Shown: in pieces, positions 17,028-26,131 of the stretch
How the letters are laid out: each line of letters begins with the position of its first letter
Position numbering within the stretch: position 1 is the first letter of the stretch
Assembly: GCA_016926235.1 (NCBI GenBank)
Contig: JAFGOZ010000010.1
Span: forward strand, 1-64,000
Length of the DNA stretch: 64,000 bases
Origin: Bacteroidales bacterium
GTDB taxonomy: Bacteria > Bacteroidota > Bacteroidia > Bacteroidales > UBA10428
Reading direction: 5' to 3'
Notes under the pieces: generated by a model
The model's input: only the letters and a program-made list of their open reading frames with translations
What the model was told of the DNA's origin: nothing
Databases searched by the model: none
Position numbers and translations under genes: made by a program

Positions 17028-18437
17028 ATGAAAAAACCACAAATGAAAACCTTAAAACCCATTTTAGCTATTTCAACAACACTTTTGTTCGCTTTTGCAT
17101 GTAAAGGCCCTTCAGAAAAGATTGAAGTACAACAAATTCTAAATGTAATGGATTTTGGAACCGTTGGCGATGGTATTACTTATGATGGACCTGCAATACA
17201 GGCAACCATTGACTCAGCTGCAAAGCTGGCTAATGGTGCACAAGTTTTGGTGCCGGGTGGACATCGTTACCTGATAGGCACCATAGAATTAAAAAGTGAT
17301 ATGGAGTTTCACCTGGATAGTGCTGCAGAATTATTTATTAGCACCGATACCAATCATTATGTGAATGATGCTGTAATCACTGCCTTGGGAGCCAAAAATC
17401 TTAAAATATCAGGGAAAGGAAGTATCTATGGACGCGATCTTGAATTTATGACGAACTACGATGAAAAAGATGAATGGTATATTTTTAAACCCTGGAGACC
17501 AAAAATATTTGTACTTACACAATGTACAAATCTTGAAGTACGTGATATTACTTTTGGCGCAGCACCCTATTGGGGTTTGCATATGCTGGGATGCGACACT
17601 GTGCTTGTCGATAACATTAAAGTAAGGAACAACCTGAAAGTGCCTAATTGCGATGGTATTGACCCTGATCATTGCCGCAATGTGGTAATTCAAAACTGCG
17701 ATATAATTTGCGGTGATGATGCTATTGTAGTGAAAGCTACTCGTCAAACTGAGGATTATGGCCCCTCTGCCAACATTCATGTAAAAGACTGCCTGCTTGA
17801 AACTCAGGATGCAGGTGTAAAAATCGGGACCGAGACCACACAGGATATTTATGATATCGTATTTGAACGTTGCAAAATTGTAACCAGCTGCCGTGGTATT
17901 GGCATCCAGTTACGTGATGAAGGAAGTGTATACAACATAACCTACAGGGACATTGAATTTGTTTCTAAATATCATTCCGATCCCTGGTGGGGACGCGGAG
18001 ATGCCATATCTTTCACAGCCATTCCCCGGACTCCTGAAACCAATATCGGGACCATTCATGATATTACCTTAACTAATATCAAAGGGGTTTCTGAAAATAG
18101 TATACGTTTTTACGGTACAAAAGAAAGTCGGATTAAAAACATAACACTTGATAGTGTGAACATTACCCTGAACAAAACAACACAATACAAGGGAGGTCTT
18201 TATGATAACAGACCTACTAAAGCCTATAAAGATATTGTGATGACGGATAATCCTGCAATCTATATCCAATATGCTGATAGTATAACCTTGAAAAATGTAT
18301 CAGTGAAATGGGGTGATAACAGACCTGATTACTACACAAATGCTTTAAAAGCTGTAAATTCAACAGCAATTATAACAGAAAACTTCACCGGTGAAGCTGC
18401 ACATCCTGAAAAGTATAAAGCTATTTCAATTGAATAA
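17028..18437 (+). CDS. GH28-like polygalacturonase-family lipoprotein
   Basis: A lipoprotein leader ends FAFACKG. The mature chain is a right-handed beta-helix of the GH28 type: the entry motif DFGTVGDGITYDGPAIQ near residue 40 and the catalytic-region motifs CDGIDPD (Asp209, Asp212) and CGDDAIV (Asp230-Asp231). The later conserved motifs are altered: where GH28 enzymes have GHG this protein reads DAGVKIGTE, and the usual RIK appears as GIQLRDE. It may therefore act on an unusual pectic substrate or use a different mechanism; a rhamnogalacturonan-related activity is possible. It follows the GH51 gene region, which supports a pectin or arabinan role. Confidence 0.85.
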   Translation: MKKPQMKTLKPILAISTTLLFAFACKGPSEKIEVQQILNVMDFGTVGDGITYDGPAIQATIDSAAKLANGAQVLVPGGHRYLIGTIELKSDMEFHLDSAAELFISTDTNHYVNDAVITALGAKNLKISGKGSIYGRDLEFMTNYDEKDEWYIFKPWRPKIFVLTQCTNLEVRDITFGAAPYWGLHMLGCDTVLVDNIKVRNNLKVPNCDGIDPDHCRNVVIQNCDIICGDDAIVVKATRQTEDYGPSANIHVKDCLLETQDAGVKIGTETTQDIYDIVFERCKIVTSCRGIGIQLRDEGSVYNITYRDIEFVSKYHSDPWWGRGDAISFTAIPRTPETNIGTIHDITLTNIKGVSENSIRFYGTKESRIKNITLDSVNITLNKTTQYKGGLYDNRPTKAYKDIVMTDNPAIYIQYADSITLKNVSVKWGDNRPDYYTNALKAVNSTAIITENFTGEAAHPEKYKAISIE

Positions 18438-18453
18438 TTAGACCTTATTAATC

Positions 18454-18512
18454 TTTTAGTGAATTTTAGTGTTTTAGTGGTAATTGTTCTTAGCCATTAA
18501 AGCACTAAAAAC
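18454..18512. repeat. TTTTAGTG repeats with an inverted copy
   Basis: TTTTAGTG occurs at 18454, 18464 and 18472, and its inverse CACTAAAA at 18503-18510. The last copy and the inverse can form a hairpin downstream of the GH28-like gene. I recall similar strings as dispersed intergenic repeats in Bacteroidota genomes. Confidence 0.55.
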
Positions 18513-18543
18513 CCGTAATAAAAAATAATACAAATGATCCGCT

Positions 18544-19626
18544 ATGAAACCTAATAAAATTCTTATACTCATTCTAACAATGACTGCTTTCCATTCTTTT
18601 TATTCGGTGGCTCAACAAGATACGATATTTAAAATCTTCCAGTTCCCGGCAAATATGATACCCTGCATTGATGGGAATGCAGATGACTGGTCAATAGTGC
18701 CTGAAGAATATTATGTCGGTAACAAATTCCTGGTGGACGATAATAAAAAATACGATCACCTTGATCCGAAAAACCTGGATATAAAAATCATTGTGGGCTG
18801 GGTTGAAGGTATGAACAGGCTCTATTTTTTGTACGAAGTATATGACGATTACTGGGACTATAGCCGTACCGACCTGCACCACGATATTTTTGAAGTGGTT
18901 GTTGATGGTGACCAGTCCGGTGGTCCGCTCATTGACCGCTTTCATCCCAATACAAATATGGACAAATGGGATAAATATTTTAGCTTTCATGGAGTACATG
19001 CACAAAACTATCATATTTACACGCCTGCCGAAGGCCAGGATTGGGCCCTTGCCTGGGGTTGTCAACCCTGGATAAAGGATCTCCCTTATGCCAATGTAGC
19101 TTACACTTATGACTTTAAGCCTGGTGAATCAGGAAAACTAATCATGGAATTCTGGATTACCCCCTTTGATTATGCCGGAGCTGAAGGCCCTGAAAGAGCA
19201 GTTGAATCAATTCTAAAAGAAAACAAAAACATAGGTCTCTGCTGGGCCTTTATTGACTTTGATGATGTAAACGCCCAGAAAAACAACGGTTTCTGGAATC
19301 TCTCCGACAAGCACACTATGTATGGCAAAGCCTCAGAACTTCGCACATTTAAACTTATGCCCCTGTTGCCCGAATTGCAGCCGAAGATTGATGCCCGGTG
19401 GGACTTTAAAGTAATTGACATGAACCGAAGACTGGTTGCATTCCAGGATAAATCCATAGGAAACATTACTTCATGGAAATGGGACTTTGGAGATGAAACT
19501 GCATCCACCGAACAGCATCCGATACATACCTACAAAGAAGCCGGGATGTATATCGTTACACTCTATATAGAAGGCCCTGACGGAAAGTCGAGAAGGGCTA
19601 AGGTTTGGGATGTGACGGTCAGGTAG
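18544..19626 (+). CDS. Secreted CBM9-like and PKD-domain protein
   Basis: The signal peptide ends FYSVAQQ. Residues about 35-265 look like a CBM9-type carbohydrate-binding fold (DGNADDWSIVPEEYY, LYFLYEVYDDYWDYSR, HHDIFEVVVDGDQSGG). Residues about 280-360 form a PKD domain (FQDKSIGNITSWKWDFGDET, HTYKEAGMYIVTLY). There is no catalytic domain, so this is a binding protein, or the accessory part of a plant-wall degrading set together with the GH28-like gene 106 bases upstream. No T9SS sorting tail is visible, and the chain ends with the PKD domain. Confidence 0.8.
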   Translation: MKPNKILILILTMTAFHSFYSVAQQDTIFKIFQFPANMIPCIDGNADDWSIVPEEYYVGNKFLVDDNKKYDHLDPKNLDIKIIVGWVEGMNRLYFLYEVYDDYWDYSRTDLHHDIFEVVVDGDQSGGPLIDRFHPNTNMDKWDKYFSFHGVHAQNYHIYTPAEGQDWALAWGCQPWIKDLPYANVAYTYDFKPGESGKLIMEFWITPFDYAGAEGPERAVESILKENKNIGLCWAFIDFDDVNAQKNNGFWNLSDKHTMYGKASELRTFKLMPLLPELQPKIDARWDFKVIDMNRRLVAFQDKSIGNITSWKWDFGDETASTEQHPIHTYKEAGMYIVTLYIEGPDGKSRRAKVWDVTVR

Positions 19627-19655
19627 GAAGCTGTGAGATGAGTGATGGGTTAAAT

Positions 19656-19740
19656 GGCAGTAGCAGTAGCAGTAGCAGTGGCAGTATTATAGTTCAATAT
19701 GCAGTAGCAGTGGCAGTGGCAGTAGCATTATTATAGTTCG
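19656..19740. repeat. GCAGTA/GCAGTG hexamer repeats in two blocks
   Basis: Two blocks of GCAGTA and GCAGTG hexamers (19656-19685 and 19701-19726) are each followed by ATTATAGTTC-like sequence, so a larger unit of about 45 bases is itself duplicated. The array sits between convergent genes and stops at the end of the gene at 19742. Confidence 0.75.
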
Positions 19741-19741
19741 A

Positions 19742-20317
19742 TTATTCAAACTTAAAAGACTGCAATAGTATCTTTCGAACATTGTCCTCTAACTGAAAGC
19801 CATTAGTGGTTATACAAATTGTTTTTTTACCATTTGAAAAATAAAAGAATTCGCATTGTCCCCCGATAGGTTTGGGTCCTGATGTTTTACATAACAAGCC
19901 ACACTCATTGAAATGATAAACCCCTGTCCAGTTCTGTCCCTTGATGTTTTCAACCTTTACGGTGTTGTTCGCCCGGTCGTAGGTAGTATAAGTATCACCG
20001 GTTTTTATATATTGACCATCCTCCTCAAGTGTAGTGGTCAAATCCGTACTATAAAACATCACCCGAAAGATTATTCCTTCATAGCAGTCATCATAAATGG
20101 CTATTTCCTCCTCATTCGTCGGTTTACATGTTCCTATAAAAAAGTCGTCTGCATCTTCTTTTAAAATGACCCATGAATCCGGGATATTAAAAGAAAAACC
20201 ATGATCACTATCCCTGTATGTTTTGTATTCTCTCTCCTGGCCTGCAACAGAAGTAATCATGCAAAAATAAAGAATAATAGAACCAAAGGCTTTTAAATGA
20301 ATTTTTCTATCTGTCAT
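19742..20317 (-). CDS. Secreted protein of unknown function, PsbP-like start
   Basis: The 191-residue product has a signal peptide (IILYFCMITSVAGQ). The mature N-terminus (DHGFSFNIPDSWVILKE) matches the opening of PsbP-like and related lipoprotein folds, in which a central beta sheet follows. Four cysteines are spread over the chain. The stop codon lies directly beside the hexamer repeat array. There is no clue to function; the next gene on the strand also encodes a small exported protein of similar type. Confidence 0.7.
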   Translation of the reverse strand: MTDRKIHLKAFGSIILYFCMITSVAGQEREYKTYRDSDHGFSFNIPDSWVILKEDADDFFIGTCKPTNEEEIAIYDDCYEGIIFRVMFYSTDLTTTLEEDGQYIKTGDTYTTYDRANNTVKVENIKGQNWTGVYHFNECGLLCKTSGPKPIGGQCEFFYFSNGKKTICITTNGFQLEDNVRKILLQSFKFE

Positions 20318-20374
20318 CTATTTTTATCATTAATGTTTAAATCCTTTATAACCAAATCTAAGATCGTATATCAT

Positions 20375-20902
20375 CTATTCAATATCCACCACCAGTATCA
20401 TATCCTTTGTATAAACCGGCGCTTCATCAACATCTTCATCCTGTATCGGATTATTGAAATAACCGACCACTTGTATGCCGATCTCCAATTTGTTTGTTTT
20501 AAAATCTATTGAGATCACTTCAATTACAACTCCATTACCGCCAAAGAAATTTGCATATCCGCCAATCCGCTCATATACGCCTGATCTTTCCTCATATATT
20601 ATAATCGCTGCATCATAACCTTCGCGTAAGTATGTAGTGATGAGGTACATATTCCCTGAATTTGATATCCGAAGCTTTTTAAATAGCTGCCATTTTGCCC
20701 CATTCTGTCCGTTTATTTCGTCTGTAAAATTCTTATCATCCCCAAAATATTCAGTTTCCGGGATTCCAGAAATACTTTCATAATCACTGCTTACAATTTT
20801 ACCAGTAATATTTATTGTATCAACAGGGACATCATCCTGTCCATAAATTACCGAATGCAAGCAGATAATGTATATAATAAAAACAAAAAAAGTCTTGTCC
20901 AT
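20375..20902 (-). CDS. Secreted protein of unknown function
   Basis: A 175-residue product with a signal peptide (FFVFIIYIICLHSVIYGQ) and a mature part rich in beta strands and acidic residues. It ends with a hydrophobic strand (TKDMILVVDIE). I recognise no domain. It lies 57 bases upstream of the previous small secreted protein on the same strand; the two may be cotranscribed. Confidence 0.7.
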   Translation of the reverse strand: MDKTFFVFIIYIICLHSVIYGQDDVPVDTINITGKIVSSDYESISGIPETEYFGDDKNFTDEINGQNGAKWQLFKKLRISNSGNMYLITTYLREGYDAAIIIYEERSGVYERIGGYANFFGGNGVVIEVISIDFKTNKLEIGIQVVGYFNNPIQDEDVDEAPVYTKDMILVVDIE

Positions 20903-20985
20903 GGATATATATTGGCTTTACGAAATTATCAATTCTTTTTTTTGACAGGGTCCTATAACAAGATTTTAAAACAACTAATTCGTAC

Positions 20986-22098
20986 TTATTCCGGATCCTG
21001 GTATTTCTCAATAAGTTTCACAAGTATTTTATCGCAAACAGTGGCCGTATTTTCATTATATGAATTTGTTCCTGCGATGAAGGCGCGATTGATCTCAGGG
21101 GCAATCCAAACAGTAACATACCACATAGTATTGCTACCGGCATGAGTAATTGCAGTTCCATTAGCCCAATCCCGTTGAACGACACTCCATCCGCATGCGT
21201 AATCCTCCACCGGATCAATTAATTTATTGATTATATCGCGTTCAAGTATTTTTGTATTTCCGTGTTTTAAGAAAAGGGTAATAAACCTGCCCCAGTCTTC
21301 TATTGATGCATGAACTGTCCCTGCAGGTCCTAATGCTTCCGGATTATCCAATTGTAAAGGCTGCCACCCACTCAGAAATATGGCATGCCCCCAGGGTTGA
21401 TCAACCTGGTCCTTTGTATTCGGCGGTCCAAAACCTGCAGTGCTCATTCCAAGTGGAACAAACAGGCGGTCATTCATAAAAGTTTCCCAACTTTGACCGG
21501 TTATTCGTTCTGCCATGCACCCTGCGATCATATAACCCAAATTAGAGTAGTTATACTCTCCTGCATTGAATTGACCCGGATCTTTCAGGTTATCCCTCAT
21601 AATAGATAATCTTCTTTCCTTTATTTCCAAACTATCATAAGCGTCCCAGTCAGTGGCATTTCCCTCAATACCCCCTCTGTGTGTAAGCAACTGATGAAGC
21701 GTAACATTATGATAGTCCGGGTGAATAATGCCAATTAATTCCGGAAAGACATCGATAATTGTTGTTTCCCATTGTATATCATTATCGGCAACCAGGGTGG
21801 CCATTAAAGCACTGGTCATTGCCTTGGTACAGGAACCCAGATGAAAAAGGTCATTATTGGTAATCTGTTCGGATGCACCCACCTTGCGCACACCTGCCGA
21901 TTCAATAAGTAAGATCCCGTTTGAATCCAGGATAGCTGCAACGACTCCGGGTATATTTTTTTCTGTAACTGTTTTATCTAAATATTCATCAAGACTTAGA
22001 TTTCCAGATTCCGGCTCCTCATCATCCTTTTTGCACGAAGTATATAATACAAAAAAAAACAGGCCTAAAACGATAGTCATTAAAACGCGTGCCTTCAT
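20986..22098 (-). CDS. Serine hydrolase of the class C beta-lactamase/DD-peptidase family, lipoprotein
   Basis: A lipoprotein leader ends FVLYTSCKK (Cys22). The catalytic motifs are Ser89-x-x-Lys92 in HLGSCTKAM, YSN in YNYSNLGYM, and HAGSN in place of the third KTG box. The length of 370 residues fits the PF00144 family, which includes esterases and D-aminopeptidases; HxG in place of KTG is common in its non-lactamase members. The substrate cannot be told from the sequence. Upstream lies a long non-coding gap with a palindrome at 22160-22179. Confidence 0.88.
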   Translation of the reverse strand: MKARVLMTIVLGLFFFVLYTSCKKDDEEPESGNLSLDEYLDKTVTEKNIPGVVAAILDSNGILLIESAGVRKVGASEQITNNDLFHLGSCTKAMTSALMATLVADNDIQWETTIIDVFPELIGIIHPDYHNVTLHQLLTHRGGIEGNATDWDAYDSLEIKERRLSIMRDNLKDPGQFNAGEYNYSNLGYMIAGCMAERITGQSWETFMNDRLFVPLGMSTAGFGPPNTKDQVDQPWGHAIFLSGWQPLQLDNPEALGPAGTVHASIEDWGRFITLFLKHGNTKILERDIINKLIDPVEDYACGWSVVQRDWANGTAITHAGSNTMWYVTVWIAPEINRAFIAGTNSYNENTATVCDKILVKLIEKYQDPE

Positions 22099-22693
22099 AT
22101 TTATGCTTTTAAGTTAATTATCATAATAAATATCTGTTCCTGTACAAACTTGTTCTATATCAAATGGTGTGCCATTTGAATTTCCTAGTGGCCAAGTTAA
22201 TGAAAATATACAGAGGATAATTACGTATACAAAAAAAAAAGAAAACTGCTAAAAATATTTTTGTAATACCCCATCATTATAAAAATCATATCTGAAAGCT
22301 AACATTTAGCATTGATTTTTAGAAAAAATGCCGTATCACATCATGCCGGGTTTTAAATGAGTAATTAAAATTTCAATGATAAAAATTGAAGTATAAAGAA
22401 GCAGTGCCATCCTTCCGCGTGAGATTCGCCTGTCTTTCATCATAATTGCGGAAACTTGCGTTGTATCATACCATAAAATATCTTAAATAGTTTTCCTGTT
22501 CGCGTATACTTCTATATATTTATATCAAAAACAGCAAAAAAGTAAACCGGTATTTTGTTTTTAAAAAAAATGGGGCACAGGAGTCAAAATTCAGGAGTCA
22601 GGAGACAGTCCTGTTTTCGCCAGAGTTATGGTGGATAAAGAGTCAGCCTGCCCTCGTTGAAACTTTTTCGGAAATGGTAACTTTATGAGCTGG
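22099..22693. other. 595-base intergenic stretch
   Basis: I see no gene here. It holds a perfect palindrome TCAAATGG-TGTG-CCATTTGA at 22160-22179, about 62 bases before the serine hydrolase start (possible operator or hairpin), an A-run at about 22230, and one copy of the AGGAGTCAGGAG repeat at 22577-22609. Confidence 0.5.
22577..22609. repeat. AGGAGTCAGGAG-type repeat, copy 1
   Basis: The core ATTCAGGAGTCAGGAG occurs here and, inverted, at 23171-23208. The two copies bracket the small membrane-protein gene at 22694. Confidence 0.7.
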
Positions 22694-23074
22694 TTATTTC
22701 ACCTTCATGATCATAAAAATGATGCCGCCCATATCAGCTATAAATAATAATGTTGAAATTTTATGCACCCATTGCATGGAAGTGAGCATTCTATCAAGGC
22801 TCATCAACGCTCCTGTTACCAGTAGTACCAGCATTACAACAATGGCAATAATCAACAAGGCTATAAAAGCCATACTCACTTCGTAGTGCTTTACCAGGTT
22901 TGTAAAAATAATGGAAGCATATACTACAAATGCAACCGTAGTAAGTTTATGAATGGTAAATGGGAAATTACCATAGGGTTTGCCTGTTTTATGCAGGAAA
23001 AATCCAACCAAGATAGTAATTAAAACCAGAGCTACAATAATTATAAGTTTTAGCATCATTCCGGGTTGTGTCAT
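22694..23074 (-). CDS. Small four-helix membrane protein
   Basis: The 126 residues contain four predicted transmembrane helices (about 8-28, 44-60, 68-90 and 103-122). Histidines at 28, 42, 63 and 103 lie at helix ends, an arrangement that could bind haem or metal, but this is only a suggestion. I recognise no family. It is flanked by inverted copies of a dispersed repeat, and its stop codon lies close to one of them. Confidence 0.65.
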   Translation of the reverse strand: MTQPGMMLKLIIIVALVLITILVGFFLHKTGKPYGNFPFTIHKLTTVAFVVYASIIFTNLVKHYEVSMAFIALLIIAIVVMLVLLVTGALMSLDRMLTSMQWVHKISTLLFIADMGGIIFMIMKVK

Positions 23075-23166
23075 TTTTATATGATTTTAAGTAATTGTAT
23101 AAAATTAGTGAAATCCGGAAAATGCTAAAAAGTATATTGAATTACCCTCAAACCTCACACTCGCTC

Positions 23167-23769
23167 TTACTCTCCTCCTGACTCCTGAATTCTGTCTCCT
23201 GGCTCCTTACGTATCTTCTCCCTGGCGGCCTCAATATATGGCACAAAATAATCCGGCTTATATTCCTTTGAGCATGTGATATAAAACTTCACGAAGTAAT
23301 TGTCTACAACAAAAAGATAACACAAAGCCTGCAGTCCGTTTGGTTCAAGGAACATTTTAGAGGCTGTGGCATTTTGGGTAAATACCTTTAATTCTTTTAC
23401 CCCTTCGATTTGGATTTTATGTTTCTTGATCTCAGGCCCATTCTCCGAATTTATATCCATATATTTCTTATGAAAAGCCAACGCTTCAGCTTCTGTATTA
23501 AATTTAAGCCTTATATCATAAAACTGGTCAATATTTTTGGTATTCACATCAGCGAATGTCCATATCTGACGCCAATTTAATGCATGGGTCAGTTTCATAT
23601 CCTGCAAAAGGGTTGAATCCAGAAAAACTTCGCGTGCAAGGGTATCCTGCTGGTTTACTTTATCCATCAGGTTGCGCAAAGCATCCCTGTCCTGTCCATA
23701 AGTCGCGAGTGTTATAACCATAAAAAATGATGCGGCAGCTTTTTTCATAGATGCATTTTTATACTTCAT
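23167..23769 (-). CDS. Secreted protein of unknown function ending in a dispersed repeat
   Basis: A 200-residue product with a signal peptide; starting at the internal Met8 (23748; MKKAAASFFMVITLATYGQ) gives a more usual leader than the ATG at 23769. The mature part is an alpha/beta chain with a helix pair (TEAEALAFHKKYM) and no motif I know. The last ten residues (GDRIQESGGE) and the stop are encoded by the AGGAGTCAGGAG repeat at 23171-23208, so the original C-terminus may have been replaced when the repeat moved in. Confidence 0.7.
   Translation of the reverse strand: MKYKNASMKKAAASFFMVITLATYGQDRDALRNLMDKVNQQDTLAREVFLDSTLLQDMKLTHALNWRQIWTFADVNTKNIDQFYDIRLKFNTEAEALAFHKKYMDINSENGPEIKKHKIQIEGVKELKVFTQNATASKMFLEPNGLQALCYLFVVDNYFVKFYITCSKEYKPDYFVPYIEAAREKIRKEPGDRIQESGGE
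23171..23208. repeat. AGGAGTCAGGAG-type repeat, inverted copy 2
   Basis: The reverse complement reads AAGGAGCCAGGAGACAG then ATTCAGGAGTCAGGAG, matching the copy at 22577-22609. It overlaps the 3' end of the gene at 23167. Confidence 0.7.
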
Positions 23770-23875
23770 GAATGTTTACACAATATTGCACATATTTTAT
23801 CAAATAACGAGATATTTTATGGATTATTTAAAACACTATGAATTATCTTGGCTTTGGTCTGATATTATTCAAATT

Positions 23876-23917
23876 ATTTCTCGCAGATTAACGCAGATAT
23901 TTTTGCGGATTTTCGCT
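23876..23917. repeat. CGCAGATTAACGCAGAT-type intergenic repeat
   Basis: TCGCAGATTAACGCAGAT followed by TTTGCGGATTTTCGC is a string I recall as a frequent dispersed intergenic repeat in Bacteroidota. The rest of the 230-base gap shows nothing else. Confidence 0.55.
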
Positions 23918-23999
23918 AATGAATGATATCTTGTTTGAGAAAACCTCCTGGGAATAATTAATTAGAAATCATTTGGTTACACTTCGCAATATTCTCCAT

Positions 24000-25028
24000 T
24001 CAGTCCTGTTTCCCGGTCCTGAAATCCTTCAATTTAATCCCTTCAGCAACATGTCGTTTCCAGTACCTGGTAAGTGATGTGTACGTGAATAAAATATTAA
24101 TCAACTTAATATGTACGAATTTGATAAAGAACCAGTAAAAAGGGAAAAACAGAATACATACAATAAGCAGCAACCAGTACATATTCAGGTTAGTAAAAGC
24201 CAGACCAAACAGTATTAATACATACGAAATAATGCAGATTCTTGTAATCCACGATTGTATAGACCTCTTAGGACATATATTCATACAACGCATACAGCTT
24301 TCACAGGTAATTTTCCAATAGGGCATACCGTTGCGTATTTCAATGGCATTCACAGGACAGTATTCTTCGCAGATACGACAATTATTACATTTGTAAGATG
24401 AAAACAAGGTTTTAGCCAAAAAGAATCGACCTATAAATACATATAAAGGAACAATCCAGGAAACTGCAATATCAAACCACAGTTGGGTCCAAACGGTATA
24501 TCGGAAATATTTTTTACCTGAAAAAACCTTACTGCACATCTTATGCACTATGCGATGGCAACGTGCCGTCATTTGGGCAGCAGCCTTATCCGTATTGGGA
24601 GGGAAGAAAGAAGTCCAGCTGTGAGGCATATCCAGTGGCAATGAACCAACCACCCTGTAACCTTTGAACAAAAAGATAAAAACAGCGAGCCACTGAGCAA
24701 GTCCTGTCATCCCGGGAATATAGAACTTCCACATTTTGGCACCTGCCTTTGTATTTACAAATAAGACATCTGCGTTATTTATTTTTGGAAACCTCCAAAG
24801 GAATTTCATCATCAGCCAGGGAGGCGCAAAACCATGTGTTGGGTAGGTAAATGCAATAAGTGATTTACCATCAGGTTGTGCCTGCTTAAAATCTTCAAGC
24901 TTTTCAATAGATATAATAGATGTATCCAACTTTTCATTGTCCCCGTTTTCCTTAATCAACCTTGCTGCCGAAAGAGCGTTGCCTGTGCCGGAGAAGTAGT
25001 AAATATATAGGTTTTGGTAGGGATTCAT
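24000..25028 (-). CDS. EFR1-type protein: flavodoxin-like domain, two 4Fe-4S clusters and membrane helices
   Basis: Residues about 5-160 form a flavodoxin-like domain with the phosphate-loop start YYFSGTGNALSAA. Two ferredoxin motifs follow at about 210-260: CNNCRICEEYCP and CESCMRCMNICP, each with four cysteines for a 4Fe-4S cluster. Hydrophobic segments lie before (about 120-140, 195-215) and after (about 265-310) the clusters, so the protein probably sits at the inner membrane. The EFR1 family is thought to move electrons, but partners are unknown. No neighbouring redox enzyme points to a pathway. Confidence 0.88.
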   Translation of the reverse strand: MNPYQNLYIYYFSGTGNALSAARLIKENGDNEKLDTSIISIEKLEDFKQAQPDGKSLIAFTYPTHGFAPPWLMMKFLWRFPKINNADVLFVNTKAGAKMWKFYIPGMTGLAQWLAVFIFLFKGYRVVGSLPLDMPHSWTSFFPPNTDKAAAQMTARCHRIVHKMCSKVFSGKKYFRYTVWTQLWFDIAVSWIVPLYVFIGRFFLAKTLFSSYKCNNCRICEEYCPVNAIEIRNGMPYWKITCESCMRCMNICPKRSIQSWITRICIISYVLILFGLAFTNLNMYWLLLIVCILFFPFYWFFIKFVHIKLINILFTYTSLTRYWKRHVAEGIKLKDFRTGKQD

Positions 25029-25096
25029 ACTATATTACAAATTGGTTATTTACTTCATCATGGTATTTATTTCACCGTTTATATGGGTTTATTTGA

Positions 25097-25660
25097 CTAA
25101 AAAAACCTATCCAATTCTCCCATAAAATATAGAGAAAGAAGGAAAAATGGCAAACCGAGCAATGCAAGTATTATTAAATTCCTGAACTGGGAAGGTCGCT
25201 TTTCATCTGAAAATTCATTATTCTCCTTCTTAATTTGTGACTGAATAAATTCACTCATTGCATCATTCCTGAAAAATCTTTGTTGGTTTTTTGCTGGTAT
25301 AAAGGCAATTTTCTTCTCTAATCCTGTATCACTCTCCCTGTATTTTATGGTTACAAAAAAGGGACAGGTAATATCATATTTGGTAATCCAGATTAAATCA
25401 TGGTAAGAAATAAATTTTTGTTTCTTAAATTCCCTAATTACAATTCCCTTTTCCGAAGTTTCTATGTTTTTAAGCCTGAAGGGAAACTGGACAAGAAATA
25501 GTAACACCCATAAATACATAACCATAAATCCTTTATTATGAGCTATCAATTCAGGATCATCAGTATTCCATGTCATAACCATTTGAAATACAGGGCCTAT
25601 TATAAATATTACCGGAAATAAGTATTTATAAATAAATGTCTGGGAAGAACTTTTGTACAT
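25097..25660 (-). CDS. Membrane protein of unknown function, PH-like middle
   Basis: Read from the ATG at 25660 the product is 187 residues. An in-frame TTG at 25693 would add 11 residues without a better leader. Two transmembrane helices lie at about 12-32 and 40-60, a cytoplasmic beta-rich part at 65-125 (KGIVIREFKKQKFISYHDLIWI) recalls bacterial PH-like domains, and a last helix is at about 160-180. Function unknown. Confidence 0.65.
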   Translation of the reverse strand: MYKSSSQTFIYKYLFPVIFIIGPVFQMVMTWNTDDPELIAHNKGFMVMYLWVLLFLVQFPFRLKNIETSEKGIVIREFKKQKFISYHDLIWITKYDITCPFFVTIKYRESDTGLEKKIAFIPAKNQQRFFRNDAMSEFIQSQIKKENNEFSDEKRPSQFRNLIILALLGLPFFLLSLYFMGELDRFF

Positions 25661-25743
25661 GGCTTTTAACTTTAAATGATTTTTAACTGCCAATATCGTT
25701 ATTTTTCATGAAAAATAATGCACATACAAATAAAACATTCAAC

Positions 25744-26124
25744 CTAATGTTCAATTTCAATATTATCATCTTGCATAAATATCTCCATGGATTGTGAAAT
25801 AAACTCCTCCTGAACAAACACATAATCCGTATTATAAGTAGAGATAACAAAAACACTAATCCCATTTTCCTTCAACGGTTTTGTTATATCATGGATAATA
25901 CCAACAAGTGAGAAATCCAAAATTCCTTTAACCTTAAATCCCTTCCATGGTTTACTTACTTTCAAATAACTGGATACATCCTTACAATTTGTCAGCACTG
26001 ACAACTCCTCATCAGTTTGAGTAATTGAATAAAAATTCGACTCAAGAATTGAAGAAGGGACCTGTTCCTCTTTTCCAAATTGATAAATATAAAATGAATC
26101 ATTTAAAGGGATAAGAGTTATCAT
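25744..26124 (-). CDS. ACT-domain protein, CASTOR/ACT_7 type
   Basis: From the ATG at 26124 the product is 126 residues (MITLIPLNDSFYIY). An in-frame TTG further up would overlap the preceding gene. The second half carries the ACT_7 signature (GILDFSLVGIIHDITKPLKENGISVFVISTYNTDYVFV), ending with a short helix. Such proteins bind amino acids; the ligand is unknown. It begins 7 bases after the methyltransferase-family gene and is probably cotranscribed with it. Confidence 0.85.
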   Translation of the reverse strand: MITLIPLNDSFYIYQFGKEEQVPSSILESNFYSITQTDEELSVLTNCKDVSSYLKVSKPWKGFKVKGILDFSLVGIIHDITKPLKENGISVFVISTYNTDYVFVQEEFISQSMEIFMQDDNIEIEH

Positions 26125-26131
26125 ATTTAAA

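Noticed and set aside
20986..22098. The serine hydrolase as an antibiotic-resistance beta-lactamase
   Set aside because: The third motif is HAG rather than KTG, and the protein is a lipoprotein; esterase or peptidase relatives fit better.
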